The notes under the pieces: generated by a model
Database searches by the model: none
Told to the model about the DNA's origin: nothing
The model's input: the letters and a program-made list of their open reading frames with translations, nothing else
Made by a program: the position numbers and the translations under genes
Part shown: positions 54,464 to 64,000 of the stretch, piece after piece
How positions within the stretch are numbered: the stretch's first letter is position 1
How the letters are laid out: each line of letters begins with the position of its first letter
Assembly (NCBI GenBank): GCA_019635285.1
Contig: JAHBZS010000009.1
Coordinates: forward strand, 1 to 64,000
DNA from: Rubrivivax sp.
Lineage (GTDB): Bacteria > Pseudomonadota > Gammaproteobacteria > Burkholderiales > Burkholderiaceae_C
Length of the DNA stretch: 64,000 nucleotides
Reading direction: 5' to 3'

Positions 54464-55231
54464 ATGCCGCAGCGCCCAGTCGTCCTGGTCACCGGGGGTG
54501 CACGCCGCCTCGGGCGCGAGATCGCGCTGGAGCTGGCGGCGCACGGCTGGGACGTGGCGCTGCACTACCGCGGCTCCGCCGCCGACGCGGCCGACACGCT
54601 GCTGGCGCTGCGTGGGCACGGTGCCGACGGCGACGCCTTCGCCGCCGACCTGGCCGACGAAGCCGCCTGCCGCGCGCTGGTGCCGGCGGTCATCGCCCGC
54701 TTCGGGCGGCTGCAGGCGGTGGTCAACAACGCCTCGCTGTTCGAGCACGACGACGTGCACAGCTTCAGCCCGGCGCTGATGGACCGCCACTGGCGCAGCA
54801 ACGTCGCGCCCGCCGTGCTGCTGGCGCAGGCGCTGCATACCCACTTGGTCGCGGCCGGCGGCAGCGGCTGCGTGGTCAACCTGCTGGACCAGAAGCTGTG
54901 GAACCCGAATCCGGACTACCTGTCGTACACGCTGTCCAAGGCCGCGCTCGAAGCGGCCACCACCTTGCTGGCACAGGCGCTGGCGCCGCAGTTGCGCGTG
55001 TGTGGCGTGGCGCCCGGCGTGACCTTGCCGTCGGGGCCGATGGACGCGCAGGGCTTCGAGCAGGCGCGGCGCATGACACCGCTGCAACGCTCGTCCACCG
55101 CCGCCGACATCGCCGGCGCGGTGCGCTTTCTGTTGGAGTCGCCGGCGATCACCGGCACCTCGCTGCTCGTCGACGGCGGCCAGCACCTGTCGCACCAGCC
55201 GCGCGACGTGATGTTCCTGGCAGGGCGCTGA
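54464..55231 (+). CDS. SDR pteridine reductase (FolM/PTR1-like)
   Basis: 255 residues. The TGGARRLGR nucleotide loop with its Arg, and an active site in which the usual Ser is replaced by Asp (NLLDQKLWNPNPDYLSYTLSK), are traits of pteridine reductases. GGQHLS closes the fold. It reduces dihydrobiopterin/dihydromonapterin or dihydrofolate and is the first gene of a folB-ttcA run. TAAAAT at 54419-54424, inside the opposite-strand MidA coding region, is a candidate -10. Confidence 0.85.
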   Translation: MPQRPVVLVTGGARRLGREIALELAAHGWDVALHYRGSAADAADTLLALRGHGADGDAFAADLADEAACRALVPAVIARFGRLQAVVNNASLFEHDDVHSFSPALMDRHWRSNVAPAVLLAQALHTHLVAAGGSGCVVNLLDQKLWNPNPDYLSYTLSKAALEAATTLLAQALAPQLRVCGVAPGVTLPSGPMDAQGFEQARRMTPLQRSSTAADIAGAVRFLLESPAITGTSLLVDGGQHLSHQPRDVMFLAGR

Positions 55232-55232
55232 G

Positions 55233-55628
55233 ATGAGCAGCCTGCTCCTGCACCCGCGGCTGGTCGACTGCCGGCGCCTGTTCCTGCGCAACTACGAGGT
55301 GTGGATCAACATCGGCGTGCACGACTTCGAGAAGACCGGCGAGCAGCGCGTGGTCATCAATGTCGAGCTGTTCGTGCCGCTGGCGCTGTCCACGCCGACG
55401 GCCGACCAGCTGGACGAGGTGGTGGACTACGACTTCATCCGCCGCAGCATCGGCGAACGCGTGGCGCGCGGCCACATCCACCTGCAGGAGACCTTGGCCG
55501 ACGACCTGCTGCGCGCCATGCTCGCCCACCCGCGCGTGCGCGCCGCGCGCGTCGCCACCGAAAAGCCCGATGTCTACCCCGACTGCGACGCCGTCGGCGT
55601 CGAGGTCTTCGGAATCAATCCGCCATGA
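55233..55628 (+). CDS. folB: dihydroneopterin aldolase
   Basis: 131 residues. [25 protein letters not shown] is the FolB start and VVDYDFIRR carries the conserved Tyr region; [13 protein letters not shown] and [14 protein letters not shown] follow. It splits dihydroneopterin in folate synthesis. It begins two bases after the pteridine reductase stop and overlaps ttcA by ATGA. Confidence 0.93.
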   Translation: MSSLLLHPRLVDCRRLFLRNYEVWINIGVHDFEKTGEQRVVINVELFVPLALSTPTADQLDEVVDYDFIRRSIGERVARGHIHLQETLADDLLRAMLAHPRVRAARVATEKPDVYPDCDAVGVEVFGINPP

Positions 55629-56542
55629 ACAGCGTCACCGAACTCCCCCTGCGCGACACGCGCAAGCAGGCCTTCGAGGCCAACAAGCTGAGCAAGAAGC
55701 TGCACCGCCAGGTGGGCCAGGCCATTGCCGACTTCAACATGGTGGAAGCCGGCGACAAGATCATGGTCTGCCTGTCCGGCGGCAAGGACAGCTACGCGCT
55801 GCTGGACATCCTGCTGTCCTTGCGCGAGCGCGCGCCGGTGGACTTCGAGCTCGTCGCCGTCAACCTGGACCAGAAGCAGCCCGGCTTTCCGGCCGACGTG
55901 CTGCCGCGCTACCTGCGCGAGCGTGGCGTGCCCTTCCACATCGAGGACCAGGACACCTACAGCATTGTCAAGAAGCTGGTGCCCGAAGGCCAGACGATGT
56001 GCAGCCTGTGCTCGCGGCTGCGCCGCGGCATCCTGTACCGCGTGGCCAGCGAGCTGGGGGCGACGAAGATCGCGCTGGGCCACCACCGCGACGACATGGT
56101 GGTGACCTTGCTGATGAACATGTTCTTCGGCGGGCGCATGAAGGGCATGCCGCCCAAGCTGGCCAGCGACGACGGCCGTCACGTGGTCATCCGCCCGCTG
56201 GCCTACGTGGCCGAGACCGACCTGGAGCGCTGGGCCGAGCACCGGCAGTTCCCGATCATCCCCTGCACGCTGTGCGGCAGCCAGGACGACCTGCAGCGCG
56301 TGCAGATCCGCGCGATGCTGCGCGACTGGGAGCGCCAGTACCCGGGGCGCAGCGACAACATGCTGCGCGCCATGGGGCACGTGGTGCCCTCGCACCTGAT
56401 GGACGGCAAGCTGCATCCCTTCCGCACGCTCAAGGCCACCGGCATCGCCGACCCGGCCGGCGACAAGGCCTTCGACGCCGACGACGACGGTTGCGCCACG
56501 CCAGCTGCGGCGGCCGTGCCGATCCGCCTGGACCTGGGCTGA
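55625..56542 (+). CDS. ttcA: tRNA 2-thiocytidine(32) synthetase
   Basis: 305 residues. PP-loop [15 protein letters not shown], the paired Cys [11 protein letters not shown] (iron-sulfur ligands), and the third Cys region IPCTLCGSQ. TtcA thiolates C32 of certain tRNAs with ATP and an iron-sulfur cluster. Coupled to folB. Confidence 0.97.
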   Translation: MNSVTELPLRDTRKQAFEANKLSKKLHRQVGQAIADFNMVEAGDKIMVCLSGGKDSYALLDILLSLRERAPVDFELVAVNLDQKQPGFPADVLPRYLRERGVPFHIEDQDTYSIVKKLVPEGQTMCSLCSRLRRGILYRVASELGATKIALGHHRDDMVVTLLMNMFFGGRMKGMPPKLASDDGRHVVIRPLAYVAETDLERWAEHRQFPIIPCTLCGSQDDLQRVQIRAMLRDWERQYPGRSDNMLRAMGHVVPSHLMDGKLHPFRTLKATGIADPAGDKAFDADDDGCATPAAAAVPIRLDLG

Positions 56543-56549
56543 GCGCGCG

Positions 56550-57458
56550 CTACGGCGACGTTGCCACGCGCAGCGGCGCCTGCTGCGCGGCCAGCGCGCG
56601 CAGGTCGTCCTCCCAGCCCTTGAGCCGCTCGCGCGCCGCCTGGCGCTGTGCCGGCGTGGTGCTGTTGTGCAGCTGCGCGACGAAGGCACAGTTGTAGTCG
56701 ATGAGCCGCTGCTGGTAGCTGCGGTAGGGCCCGGGCGGCGCGCGCAGCACGCGCGCGGCCAGGGTCTCCAGCCCGGCCAGGCTGGACTCGCGGTCGGCGC
56801 GCGCCGGGCCGCCGGCCGTCAGCCGCGACAAGGTGCGCAGCGTCTCGCCCTGCACCGCCTGCCGTTCCGCGAACCACAGCTCGGCATCGAAGGGCGACGC
56901 GGCCACGCCGGCCGCCACCAGCTGCCGCTGCTTCGTGTCGAGGCGGCCGTAGAGCATTTCCGCGCGGTCGATGGCGCGCTTCGCCGACGCCTTCAGCCGT
57001 TCGTCGGGCTGCTGCAGAAAGTCGTCGGCAAAGTCGCGGTTGGCCTTGCGGTAGCGCTCCTCCAGATGCACCAGCTGGGCCGGCTTCAGCGCCGGCAGCA
57101 GCTCGGCGGCCAGCGGCACGCCGTGCGCCAGCGCCGTGGCGGCGCGCGTGCGCAACTCGTCGGACCAGCGGCAGATCTGCTGCGGCGTCGCCGGCTGCAT
57201 CACCTGCGTCTGCGCCACGGCCAGCAGCTCGGCATAGTCGGCAAGCTGCGTGCGGCGCTGCCAGGCAAACCACTGCTCCAGCGCGGCTTTCACGCGGGGC
57301 GCCTGCTCGGCATCGAAGTCCATGTAGCTATCGAGCCACCACCAGGCCAGGGTCGGCGCCTGGTTGTAGCCAATTCGTACCGCGCTGCAGCCGCCGAGCA
57401 GCAGCAGGGCCAGCAGCCAGCCGCCGATAATTCCGGCTTTGCCCGAGAAAGCTCGCAT
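56550..57458 (-). CDS. DUF6279-like lipoprotein
   Basis: 302 residues. The N-terminus is a lipoprotein signal with lipobox LLLGGCS. A helical, Arg/Ala-rich mature part contains RIGYNQAPTLAWWWLDSYMDF and a repeated helix pattern. This matches uncharacterised Burkholderiales lipoproteins (DUF6279). Its ATG is in the same CATG as the glmU start on the opposite strand; ATGs at 57470 and 57479 would move the start further into glmU. Confidence 0.75.
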   Translation of the reverse strand: MRAFSGKAGIIGGWLLALLLLGGCSAVRIGYNQAPTLAWWWLDSYMDFDAEQAPRVKAALEQWFAWQRRTQLADYAELLAVAQTQVMQPATPQQICRWSDELRTRAATALAHGVPLAAELLPALKPAQLVHLEERYRKANRDFADDFLQQPDERLKASAKRAIDRAEMLYGRLDTKQRQLVAAGVAASPFDAELWFAERQAVQGETLRTLSRLTAGGPARADRESSLAGLETLAARVLRAPPGPYRSYQQRLIDYNCAFVAQLHNSTTPAQRQAARERLKGWEDDLRALAAQQAPLRVATSP

Positions 57459-58833
57459 GGCTCTGAACATCGTGATCATGGCGGCCGGCAAAGGCACGCG
57501 CATGAAGTCGGCGCGGCCCAAGGTGCTGCATCGCCTGGGAGGCATCAGCCTATTGCAGCATGTTCTGAACAGTTGCGCTGCGCTGCAGGCCGCGCGCACG
57601 GTGGTCATCACCGGCCATGGCGCCGACGAGGTGGAAGCCGAGGCCCGCGGCGTGGGCCTGGTGTTCGTGCGCCAGGTGCCGCAACTCGGCACTGGCCATG
57701 CCATCCAGCAGGCGCTGCCGGCGCTGCACGATGCGGCGGCCACCACGCTGATCCTCAACGGCGACGTGCCGCTGATCCGCGCCGACACCGCGGCGGCCCT
57801 GGCGCGCGCCTGCGACGGCGAGAAGCTGGCCCTGCTGACCATCGAGCTGCCCGACGCCACTGGCTACGGACGCATCCTGCGCGACCCGAGCGGCGGCGTG
57901 CGCGGCATCGTCGAACACAAGGACGCCAGCGCGGCGCAGCGCGAGATCCGCGAGATCTACACCGGCATGATGGCCGCGCCCACCGCGGCGCTGCGGCGCT
58001 GGGTGACGGCGCTGAAGAACGACAACGCGCAGCGCGAGTACTACCTGACCGACATCGTCGCCATGGCGGTGGCCGAAGGCGTGCCGGTGGTGGCCACGCA
58101 GCCGGCCAGCGAGACCGAGGTGCTGGGCGTGAACAGCCCGGTGCAGTTGGCCGATCTGGAGCGGCGCCTGCAGCGCAGCATCGCCGAGACGCTGATGGAA
58201 GCCGGCGTGCGCCTGGCCGACCCGGCACGGCTGGACGTGCGCGGCACGCTGCGCTGCGGCAGCGAGGTGGAGATCGACGTCAACTGCGTGTTCGAAGGCC
58301 GGGTGACGCTGGGTGATGGCGTGCGCATCGGCGCGAACTGCGTCATCCGCGACGCGGACATCGGCGCCGGCGCGGTGGTCCAGCCGTTCACGCACATCGA
58401 GGGCGCGAAGGTCGGCCCGCAAGCCACCATCGGCCCCTTCGCCCGCCTGCGCCCCGGGGCCGAGCTGGGCGAAGAGGTGCACATCGGCAACTTCGTCGAG
58501 GTGAAGAACTCGACGCTCGGCGCGGGCGCCAAGGCCAACCATCTGGCCTACCTGGGCGACACCAGCGTGGGCCCGCGCGTCAACTATGGTGCCGGCAGCA
58601 TCACCGCCAACTACGACGGCGCCCACAAGCACCGCACCGTGATCGGCGCCGACGTGCACGTCGGCTCCAACTGCGTGTTGGTGGCGCCGGTGCACATCGG
58701 CGACGGCGCCACCGTGGGCGGCGGCTCCACCGTGACGCAGGACGTGGCCCCCGGCAAGCTGGTGGTGGCGCGCGCGCGCCAGGCGGTCATCGAGGGCTGG
58801 AAGCGGCCGCAGAAGCCCAAGAAGAAGGCTTGA
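57457..58833 (+). CDS. glmU: bifunctional UDP-GlcNAc pyrophosphorylase / GlcN-1-P acetyltransferase
   Basis: 458 residues, two domains: pyrophosphorylase (MAAGKGTRMKS; LNGDVPLI) and left-handed beta helix acetyltransferase (about 250-455, NYGAGSITANYDGAHKHRTVIG). It makes UDP-GlcNAc from GlcN-1-P after GlmS/GlmM. Candidate -10 GATAAT at 57426-57431 lies inside the divergent lipoprotein coding region. Confidence 0.98.
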   Translation: MALNIVIMAAGKGTRMKSARPKVLHRLGGISLLQHVLNSCAALQAARTVVITGHGADEVEAEARGVGLVFVRQVPQLGTGHAIQQALPALHDAAATTLILNGDVPLIRADTAAALARACDGEKLALLTIELPDATGYGRILRDPSGGVRGIVEHKDASAAQREIREIYTGMMAAPTAALRRWVTALKNDNAQREYYLTDIVAMAVAEGVPVVATQPASETEVLGVNSPVQLADLERRLQRSIAETLMEAGVRLADPARLDVRGTLRCGSEVEIDVNCVFEGRVTLGDGVRIGANCVIRDADIGAGAVVQPFTHIEGAKVGPQATIGPFARLRPGAELGEEVHIGNFVEVKNSTLGAGAKANHLAYLGDTSVGPRVNYGAGSITANYDGAHKHRTVIGADVHVGSNCVLVAPVHIGDGATVGGGSTVTQDVAPGKLVVARARQAVIEGWKRPQKPKKKA

Positions 58834-58930
58834 GCCTCTGGCGCGTTTTGGCGCCGGATCGAAGGTCTTCGGCCGGCGCATAGCGGTCGAAGCCCACAGC
58901 CGTTCTTGCGGGGTTTCAGCGCATCGCGCC

Positions 58931-59326
58931 AGGCGGCACCTGCCACGGGCTCATGCTGCGGCGGTCGGCCCTTCGGACCGACTGCACTGCGGTGCTCGCC
59001 CCGGGGTCGTGCCGCATAACTCGCTGCGCGCGCCGACCCCGGCGCTGCGCTCCTCGTCGCCGCAGAAATCGCCCCTGCCAGGTGCCGCCTGACGCGAGGT
59101 CGGGGCCTTGGAGGCGTTCGCTCAGAACACCACGAGCGCTGCCGCAAAGCCGGGCTCGGGCAGGACGCGATGCGCCTCTGAGGCGCCGAGGAGCGCAGCG
59201 CCCATGGCCAGCGCGCGCAGCGCGCCACAACTTCTGACTTCGTCGCGACTGTTTGAACGGAGCGGACGCAGTCCGCGCAGTGAGTTGGCGACGAGGCCAT
59301 GGGCGCGAGCACCGCAGGGCAGTCGG
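58931..59326. repeat. non-coding intergenic element with nested inverted repeats
   Basis: The 640-bp gap between glmU and the metalloprotease holds no gene I can support. It contains a 15-bp pair (58931-58945 with 59076-59090, one mismatch), a 22-bp pair (58978-58999 with 59305-59326, one mismatch) and a perfect 16-bp pair (59041-59056 with 59187-59202), all inverted. This is consistent with two facing copies of one element. The right half resembles a repeated intergenic sequence I recall from Burkholderiales. The rest of 58834-59473 holds nothing else evident. Confidence 0.65.
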
Positions 59327-59473
59327 CGCAGCCGACCGCCTCAGCGAAGCGTCGCGGCCTGCCCGGGCCTGGCTTTGCCGCACCCGAAACGTCGCACGCC
59401 ACGCAGTCCTTGGGCTTCGGCTTTGCGCCGGCAGCCGCCGACGGATGTCTATGCGCTTGATCGCAAGACGGCC

Positions 59474-62314
59474 TCAGACCCCGACGCGCTGCATCTTCGC
59501 CTCCAGCGCTTGCGCCAGCGTGTCGGCGCTGTCCTGCAGGTGGGCGCGGGTGGCTGCGTCCAGCTTGGGCTCGCGTTGCAGCGCCTTGTGCAACTGGCCC
59601 TGCAGCAGCAGCGCCTGCTGGCGCAGCAGGCTGCGCGCGTCGGCGCGCGCCTGCGGGCTCGGGCGCAGCAACGCCGTGGCCAGGCGATTGACGTGGTCGC
59701 GCTGCAATTCGCGGCGCGTGGCGCTGATGTTGCCGCCGGTGACCAGCTCGCGCCAGACTTCGCGCGTCAGCCGCTCATACAGCTCGGACAGCTGGAAGGC
59801 CGTGTAAGGCCGGTCGGTCTTGTCCACGCTGTCCAGGATGCGTGCCGCCACGGCGTCGCTCATCAGCTGGTTCAGCACCGCGCGTTGCAGGTCCAGCAGG
59901 CGTTGCGGCACCGGGTAGTCGGTGGACAGCGACGGGTTGTCGCCCCGGTCGTCGAAGTCGGGGGCCAGCCGGCGCTGCAGCGTCGGCGTCACGGCCAGCC
60001 CGTCGATGGCCAGCACATGGCGCGCGATCAGGTCCAGCGCCGCACGCTGGGTGGCCGCGTCGGCGGGCTGCAGCGGGTCGCGTCCGCTGCCGGGGTGGTC
60101 GCGCAGCGTGCGCACGCCGCCGATCTGGCGCACCAGCACGCCGACGGCCCGCCCGGCATCGGCAATGGCATAGGCCAGCGACCGCCGCAGCACTGCATAG
60201 CTCTGGTCGGGCTTCAGCTCACGCCGCTCCTGGCGCTGGAACAGGTCGCGGGCGATCTCCAGCCGCTTGGCGGCATAGACGATCGGGTCGGCGCCCAGGT
60301 CGAGCTGGATCGTCTCGGGGTCGATGCCGAAGGCCGCGTCCTCGTCGGTGCCGTAGGCCAGCAGCGGCTCGTTGCTGCGCGCGGCGATGCGCTGCAGCGC
60401 GGCGCCTTCCTGGTCGGGCGCAAACGGCTTGTAGGCGTATTCGATGGCCCAGTAGTCGTAGGGGCCGAGCGTGGTCATGAACGGCTGCCCGCCGCGCTGC
60501 CCGGGCCGCGGCAGGTTGATGGCGTTGTATTCCATCACCGAGCCGGTGGTGCCATGCACACGCGTGAACTCCGGGTCGGACAGCTGCTGCTCGCTGTAGA
60601 CGCGCGAGGCGCGGAAGTTGTGGCGCAGCCCCAGCGCATGCCCCACCTCGTGCATGATCGTGTCCTTCACGTAGTCACGCACGAAGTGCTCGGCCTCGGG
60701 GCTGTCGGGGGCGATGTCGCCGCGCGCTTCCAACACGTCCAGCGCATAGCTCAGCTGCTCGGCCGCCAGATCGCCGTAGACGCAGTGCGCATGGGCTTGT
60801 GCTCCAGGCGCCGGTGTGTCGCCACCGCCCAGCACAGCGGCAAACGCGGCCGCGCCCGACAAGGTCTGCGCGCGCACGCTGCGCTGCGCCCGTGCGCTCA
60901 GGCTCTCGAAGCCGATGTCGGCGTCGAGGATCTCGCCGGTGCGCGGGTCGACGTGCTTGGGCCCGATGGCGCCGAAGCTGGGCACCGCGGACATCAGCCA
61001 GCGCACCGACGCATAGCCCAGGTCGAGCGTGTCGAAGGGGGCGTCGTCGGCCTGCTGCTGCACGACGATGGCGTTCTTGAAGCCGATGCGCTCGAAGGCC
61101 TTGTTCCATTCGAGGATGGCCTCGGCGACCACCGGCCGGTATTTCAGCGGCACGTTGCGGTCGATCCAGAAGGTGATCGGCTTCACCGGCTCGGACAGCT
61201 CAGCCTGCGGGTCCTTCTTCTGCAGGCGCCAGCGCTCGATCATGCGCACGCGCGGCGAGCGCTCCAGGTCGTCGCTGAGGTCCATCACCGTCTGCGTCAT
61301 CAGGCCGATGCGGGCGTCGGCGCGGCGCGGCGTCATCGGCTCGGCCGGCAGCGGCGCCAGCGAATAGTGGTGGCCGACGAAGAGGCTGCGCGAGTCGGGC
61401 ACGTAGCGCGGCACCGTGGGCACCGGCAGGCCCGGCGGCGTGCCCGGCTGGGCAATGCCGATGTTCGGCGTGTAGTAGTGGTTCTGTGTCTGGATCTCCA
61501 GCGACTGCGGCGACCCCCGCACGGCCGTGATGGCGCTGTGCCGTGGGTCGAGCGTGTAGCCCTGGCGGAACGCGCGCTGCAGCTGCATGCCCACGCCCAG
61601 CATGTCGCTGAGGAACAGGCCGCTGGCGTCGACCAGCACGGTCCTGCGCTGCGGGTGCGGCTGGCTGACCACCGGCGCGCTGCCCAGCAGGCTGGGCGAG
61701 TAGGACACCGCGGCGGCGCGCGCCTCCGGCGTGCCCGGCTTGGCATACACGTCGACGTTGCGCGCCTGCAGGCGCACCTGGTTGTGCACGCGCACGAACT
61801 CCACCACCTGCGCGCCCCCCGCGCCGCTGACCGGGTAGGCCATCAGCCCGCCCAGGATGAAGGCCTCGCCGATGCCACTGGACAGCTTGGGCGACAGCAT
61901 GAAGGGCCGGTCGAAATGTTCGGGCGCCAGTTCGAGCCAGAGCTTGTCGTCCTTCTGCCAGGCGGTGATCGGGCCGTCGATCTGCCGCGCGTCCTTGACG
62001 ACCAACGCGAAGGGCGGCAGCGCACTCGGCGGCACCGCGGCCACCGGCGCGGCGGCGGGTGCGGGTATGGGTGCCGAGGCCACCGCGGGCGCCGGTACCG
62101 GTGCGGACCCCGGCGCCGCCGTCGGACTGCGCCCCGCCGCGGGGGCCACCGCGGGCGCCGGCGGCGGCAGCTGGGCATTCGACAGCGCGGCCGGGGCCAC
62201 GGCCGGCGCCGCGGCCCGCGGACTGGCCGCCGGCGGCGACGCACAGCCGGCCAGCAGGCCCAAGGCCAAAGACAGCGGAGCGGCCCAGCGGGGCGAAGGC
62301 AAACAGTGGTGCAT
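59474..62314 (-). CDS. lipoprotein zinc metalloprotease (DUF5117/DUF5118 type)
   Basis: 946 residues. Lipobox LLAGCAS, then a Pro/Ala-rich linker (about 25-100), then KDARQIDG through the DUF5118/5117 regions and a metzincin-like site HEVGHALGLRHN (three zinc His and the catalytic Glu). FMTTLGPYDYWAIEYAYKP follows the zinc site, as in relatives. It is anchored in the outer membrane or periplasm; peptide substrate unknown. Confidence 0.9.
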   Translation of the reverse strand: MHHCLPSPRWAAPLSLALGLLAGCASPPAASPRAAAPAVAPAALSNAQLPPPAPAVAPAAGRSPTAAPGSAPVPAPAVASAPIPAPAAAPVAAVPPSALPPFALVVKDARQIDGPITAWQKDDKLWLELAPEHFDRPFMLSPKLSSGIGEAFILGGLMAYPVSGAGGAQVVEFVRVHNQVRLQARNVDVYAKPGTPEARAAAVSYSPSLLGSAPVVSQPHPQRRTVLVDASGLFLSDMLGVGMQLQRAFRQGYTLDPRHSAITAVRGSPQSLEIQTQNHYYTPNIGIAQPGTPPGLPVPTVPRYVPDSRSLFVGHHYSLAPLPAEPMTPRRADARIGLMTQTVMDLSDDLERSPRVRMIERWRLQKKDPQAELSEPVKPITFWIDRNVPLKYRPVVAEAILEWNKAFERIGFKNAIVVQQQADDAPFDTLDLGYASVRWLMSAVPSFGAIGPKHVDPRTGEILDADIGFESLSARAQRSVRAQTLSGAAAFAAVLGGGDTPAPGAQAHAHCVYGDLAAEQLSYALDVLEARGDIAPDSPEAEHFVRDYVKDTIMHEVGHALGLRHNFRASRVYSEQQLSDPEFTRVHGTTGSVMEYNAINLPRPGQRGGQPFMTTLGPYDYWAIEYAYKPFAPDQEGAALQRIAARSNEPLLAYGTDEDAAFGIDPETIQLDLGADPIVYAAKRLEIARDLFQRQERRELKPDQSYAVLRRSLAYAIADAGRAVGVLVRQIGGVRTLRDHPGSGRDPLQPADAATQRAALDLIARHVLAIDGLAVTPTLQRRLAPDFDDRGDNPSLSTDYPVPQRLLDLQRAVLNQLMSDAVAARILDSVDKTDRPYTAFQLSELYERLTREVWRELVTGGNISATRRELQRDHVNRLATALLRPSPQARADARSLLRQQALLLQGQLHKALQREPKLDAATRAHLQDSADTLAQALEAKMQRVGV

Positions 62315-62384
62315 CGACGAACGGCTGCGGGGAAGCGGCGCCTGCGTGGCGGCCCGCCTTACGAGTCCGCGCGAAGGCTTTGGT

Positions 62385-63608
62385 TCAACGCCCGGACATT
62401 GTCCCGCAATGGCCGCGCAACAGGGTGGCGATGCGCGACGCGAGCCACAGGCCGATCAGCGAACAAATGCCGGTCGCCGCCCAGGTCCATTGCCAACCGC
62501 CGGCGCGGCTGGCCACCCAGGCCACCAGCGGCGGGCCGGCGAACTGGCCGATCGCCGACCACTGCTGCATCCAGCCGACGGTGGTGGACATCGTGCTCTC
62601 GTCGGGCGCCAGCCGCACCGCCAGCGAAAACAGCGTCGCCGGGATCAGCCCGCCGACCATCGAGAACAGCAGCACCGCCCCATAGCGCAGGCTGGCCGGC
62701 AGGCCGTGGCCGCCGACCTCGGCATAGGCGGCCACCGCCGCCAGGCCCATGACGATGAAGCCGGTGCTCAGCAGCCGCGTCGGGCGCACGCCGGCGTGCT
62801 GCAGGCGCCCCGAGCCGATGTTGCCGAGCATGTTGACCGCCGCGGCCAGCGCCGTCAGCACGCCGGTCAGCGCGCCGGAGATGCCGGCCTGCAGGTAGAT
62901 GGCCGGCAGGAAGCCGATCACCGCCAGCCACTGGCCGGCGTAGACCGCGAAGGTCAGCGCCACCAGCCAGGGCCCCCGCGCCGACAGCGTGCGCCGCAGG
63001 CGCTGCCCCCACGGCGAGGCCGCAGCGGCGACCGACGGCGCGCGCAGGTCGGGCACGGCGCGCGCCAGCCACAGCGCCACCGCCAGCGACACGCCGGCCA
63101 GCAGCCACCACCAGGCACGCCAGCCGAAGGCGGCGATCCACAGCGGCCCCGTCAGCAGCGCCAGCGCCGCGCCGAAGGGCATGTAGCTGCCCCAGAAACC
63201 GAGCACGCGGCTCAGCCGCTGTGGCGGCATCAGGCGCCGCACCAGCCCCGGCGCCGGCAGCACCACCAGCAGGAAGCCGAAGCCTTCCAGCACGCGCAGG
63301 GCCATCAGCAGCGCCACGCTCTGCGCCATCGCGCCCAGCGCGCTGGCCGCCGACAGCAGCCCCAGGCCGATGAGCATGCTGCGCTTCAGGCCCAGGCCGT
63401 CGGCCAGCGCACCGAAGGCCACGCCGGCCGCCATGCCCGCGGCCTGCACCAGCGACAACAGGAAACCCGCCTGCAGCAGCGAGATGCCCAGCGCCGCCTG
63501 CAGCGCGGCGATCGCCGGCGGCAGCTTGGCCACGTGCAGCGCGCCGCTGACGCCGGCCAGGATGACGATCGCCGCGGCGCGCTCGGGCGCGGCGGCCGCC
63601 GGCCTCAT
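62385..63608 (-). CDS. MFS transporter (CynX/NimT-like)
   Basis: 407 residues with about twelve hydrophobic segments; [20 protein letters not shown] and [17 protein letters not shown] are typical of the CynX/NimT group. The start ATG at 63608 overlaps the ettA stop (ATGA), so it is co-transcribed with ettA. Substrate unknown. Confidence 0.85.
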   Translation of the reverse strand: MRPAAAAPERAAAIVILAGVSGALHVAKLPPAIAALQAALGISLLQAGFLLSLVQAAGMAAGVAFGALADGLGLKRSMLIGLGLLSAASALGAMAQSVALLMALRVLEGFGFLLVVLPAPGLVRRLMPPQRLSRVLGFWGSYMPFGAALALLTGPLWIAAFGWRAWWWLLAGVSLAVALWLARAVPDLRAPSVAAAASPWGQRLRRTLSARGPWLVALTFAVYAGQWLAVIGFLPAIYLQAGISGALTGVLTALAAAVNMLGNIGSGRLQHAGVRPTRLLSTGFIVMGLAAVAAYAEVGGHGLPASLRYGAVLLFSMVGGLIPATLFSLAVRLAPDESTMSTTVGWMQQWSAIGQFAGPPLVAWVASRAGGWQWTWAATGICSLIGLWLASRIATLLRGHCGTMSGR

Positions 63609-64000
63609 TTCAAGGCTTTGAATCTCAGCCGGTGCGGCTTGGCGCCCTCTTCGCCCAGGCGCTTGACCTTGTCGGCCTCGTACTCCTGGTAGTTGCCGGC
63701 GTAGAAGAACCACTGGCTGTCGCCCTCGGCCGCCAGGATGTGCGTGCAGATGCGGTCCAGGAACCAGCGGTCGTGGCTGATGACCATCACGCTGCCGGCA
63801 AATTCGAGCAGCGCGTCTTCCAGCGCACGCAGCGTCTCCACGTCCAGGTCGTTGGACGGCTCGTCCAGCATCAGCACGTTGCCGCCCTGCGCCAGCGTCT
63901 TGGCCAGGTGCAGCCGGCCGCGCTCGCCGCCCGACAGCTGCCCGACCAGCTTCTGCTGGTCGTTGCCCTTGAAGTTGAAGCGGCCCAGGTAAGCGCGGCT
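63605..64000 (-). CDS. ettA: energy-dependent translational throttle protein EttA, C-terminal part
   Basis: The last 131 residues of an ABC-F ATPase; the gene continues past the window end. Visible: [29 protein letters not shown] (ABC signature), [20 protein letters not shown] (Walker B, the doubled ABC-F pattern) and [18 protein letters not shown]. EttA binds the ribosomal E-site and gates translation with ATP. Downstream gene is the MFS transporter. Confidence 0.95.
   Translation of the reverse strand, partial: SRAYLGRFNFKGNDQQKLVGQLSGGERGRLHLAKTLAQGGNVLMLDEPSNDLDVETLRALEDALLEFAGSVMVISHDRWFLDRICTHILAAEGDSQWFFYAGNYQEYEADKVKRLGEEGAKPHRLRFKALK

Noticed and set aside
59108..62752. Open frame of more than 1200 codons antisense to the metalloprotease
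   Set aside because: No recognisable domain, Arg/His/Gln-rich shadow composition, and it runs across the repeat region and two real genes.

Overview
The window is a GC-rich chromosomal segment of a betaproteobacterium, most likely a member of the Burkholderiales (Comamonadaceae/Sphaerotilaceae-like). Three things point there: strong codon bias to G/C in third positions; a dapF-DUF484-xerC block, a metK upstream of a lipid A acyltransferase pair, and an S-adenosylhomocysteine riboswitch in front of ahcY-metF; and a non-coding intergenic repeat of a type I associate with that order. No rRNA, tRNA, CRISPR array or insertion sequence was seen. The taxonomic call is inference from gene content, not a database match.

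Region 1 (about 1.1-15.0 kb) is the most distinctive part. A LysR regulator faces a colinear cluster: a NitT/TauT-type ABC importer (binding protein, ATPase, permease), an 8-oxoguanine/hydroxyatrazine-type deaminase, a UbiX flavin prenyltransferase, a three-subunit molybdenum hydroxylase, a CobW-type metal GTPase with a His-rich segment, two tandem ACMSD-like amidohydrolases and a UbiD-type decarboxylase. Most junctions overlap by 1-4 bases. This reads as a dedicated uptake and degradation pathway for a substituted, probably N-heterocyclic, aromatic compound. Region 2 (15.1-18.2 kb, minus strand) holds an enoyl-CoA hydratase, a Bug-type binding protein and a glucarate-dehydratase-like enolase.

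Region 3 (18.3-29.7 kb) is accessory: a GNAT enzyme; a MerR regulator with a textbook long-spacer promoter driving an acetoacetate-decarboxylase-fold protein and an epimerase; a DUF2945/DUF488 pair; a periplasmic FAD oxidoreductase with a c4-like cytochrome; a membrane-anchored protein with ten PASTA domains and its partner gene; a YchJ-like protein; a small possibly decayed ORF; and a membrane-anchored Mrr-type endonuclease whose zinc ribbon is frameshifted.

Region 4 (29.8-64.0 kb) is mostly housekeeping: glmS, an Lrp regulator, an RlmI-like methyltransferase, a WYL regulator, xerC-DUF484-dapF, two lipid A acyltransferases, metK, ppk2, ahcY-metF, 5-formyl-THF cyclo-ligase, a soluble lytic transglycosylase, midA, a pteridine reductase-folB-ttcA operon, glmU, a zinc metalloprotease, two MFS transporters and the end of ettA. 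metK, ahcY and metF form a methionine/SAM cycle neighbourhood. ahcY has a clear SAH riboswitch, and metK has an unassigned leader that can fold as a pseudoknot and mask its ribosome binding site.
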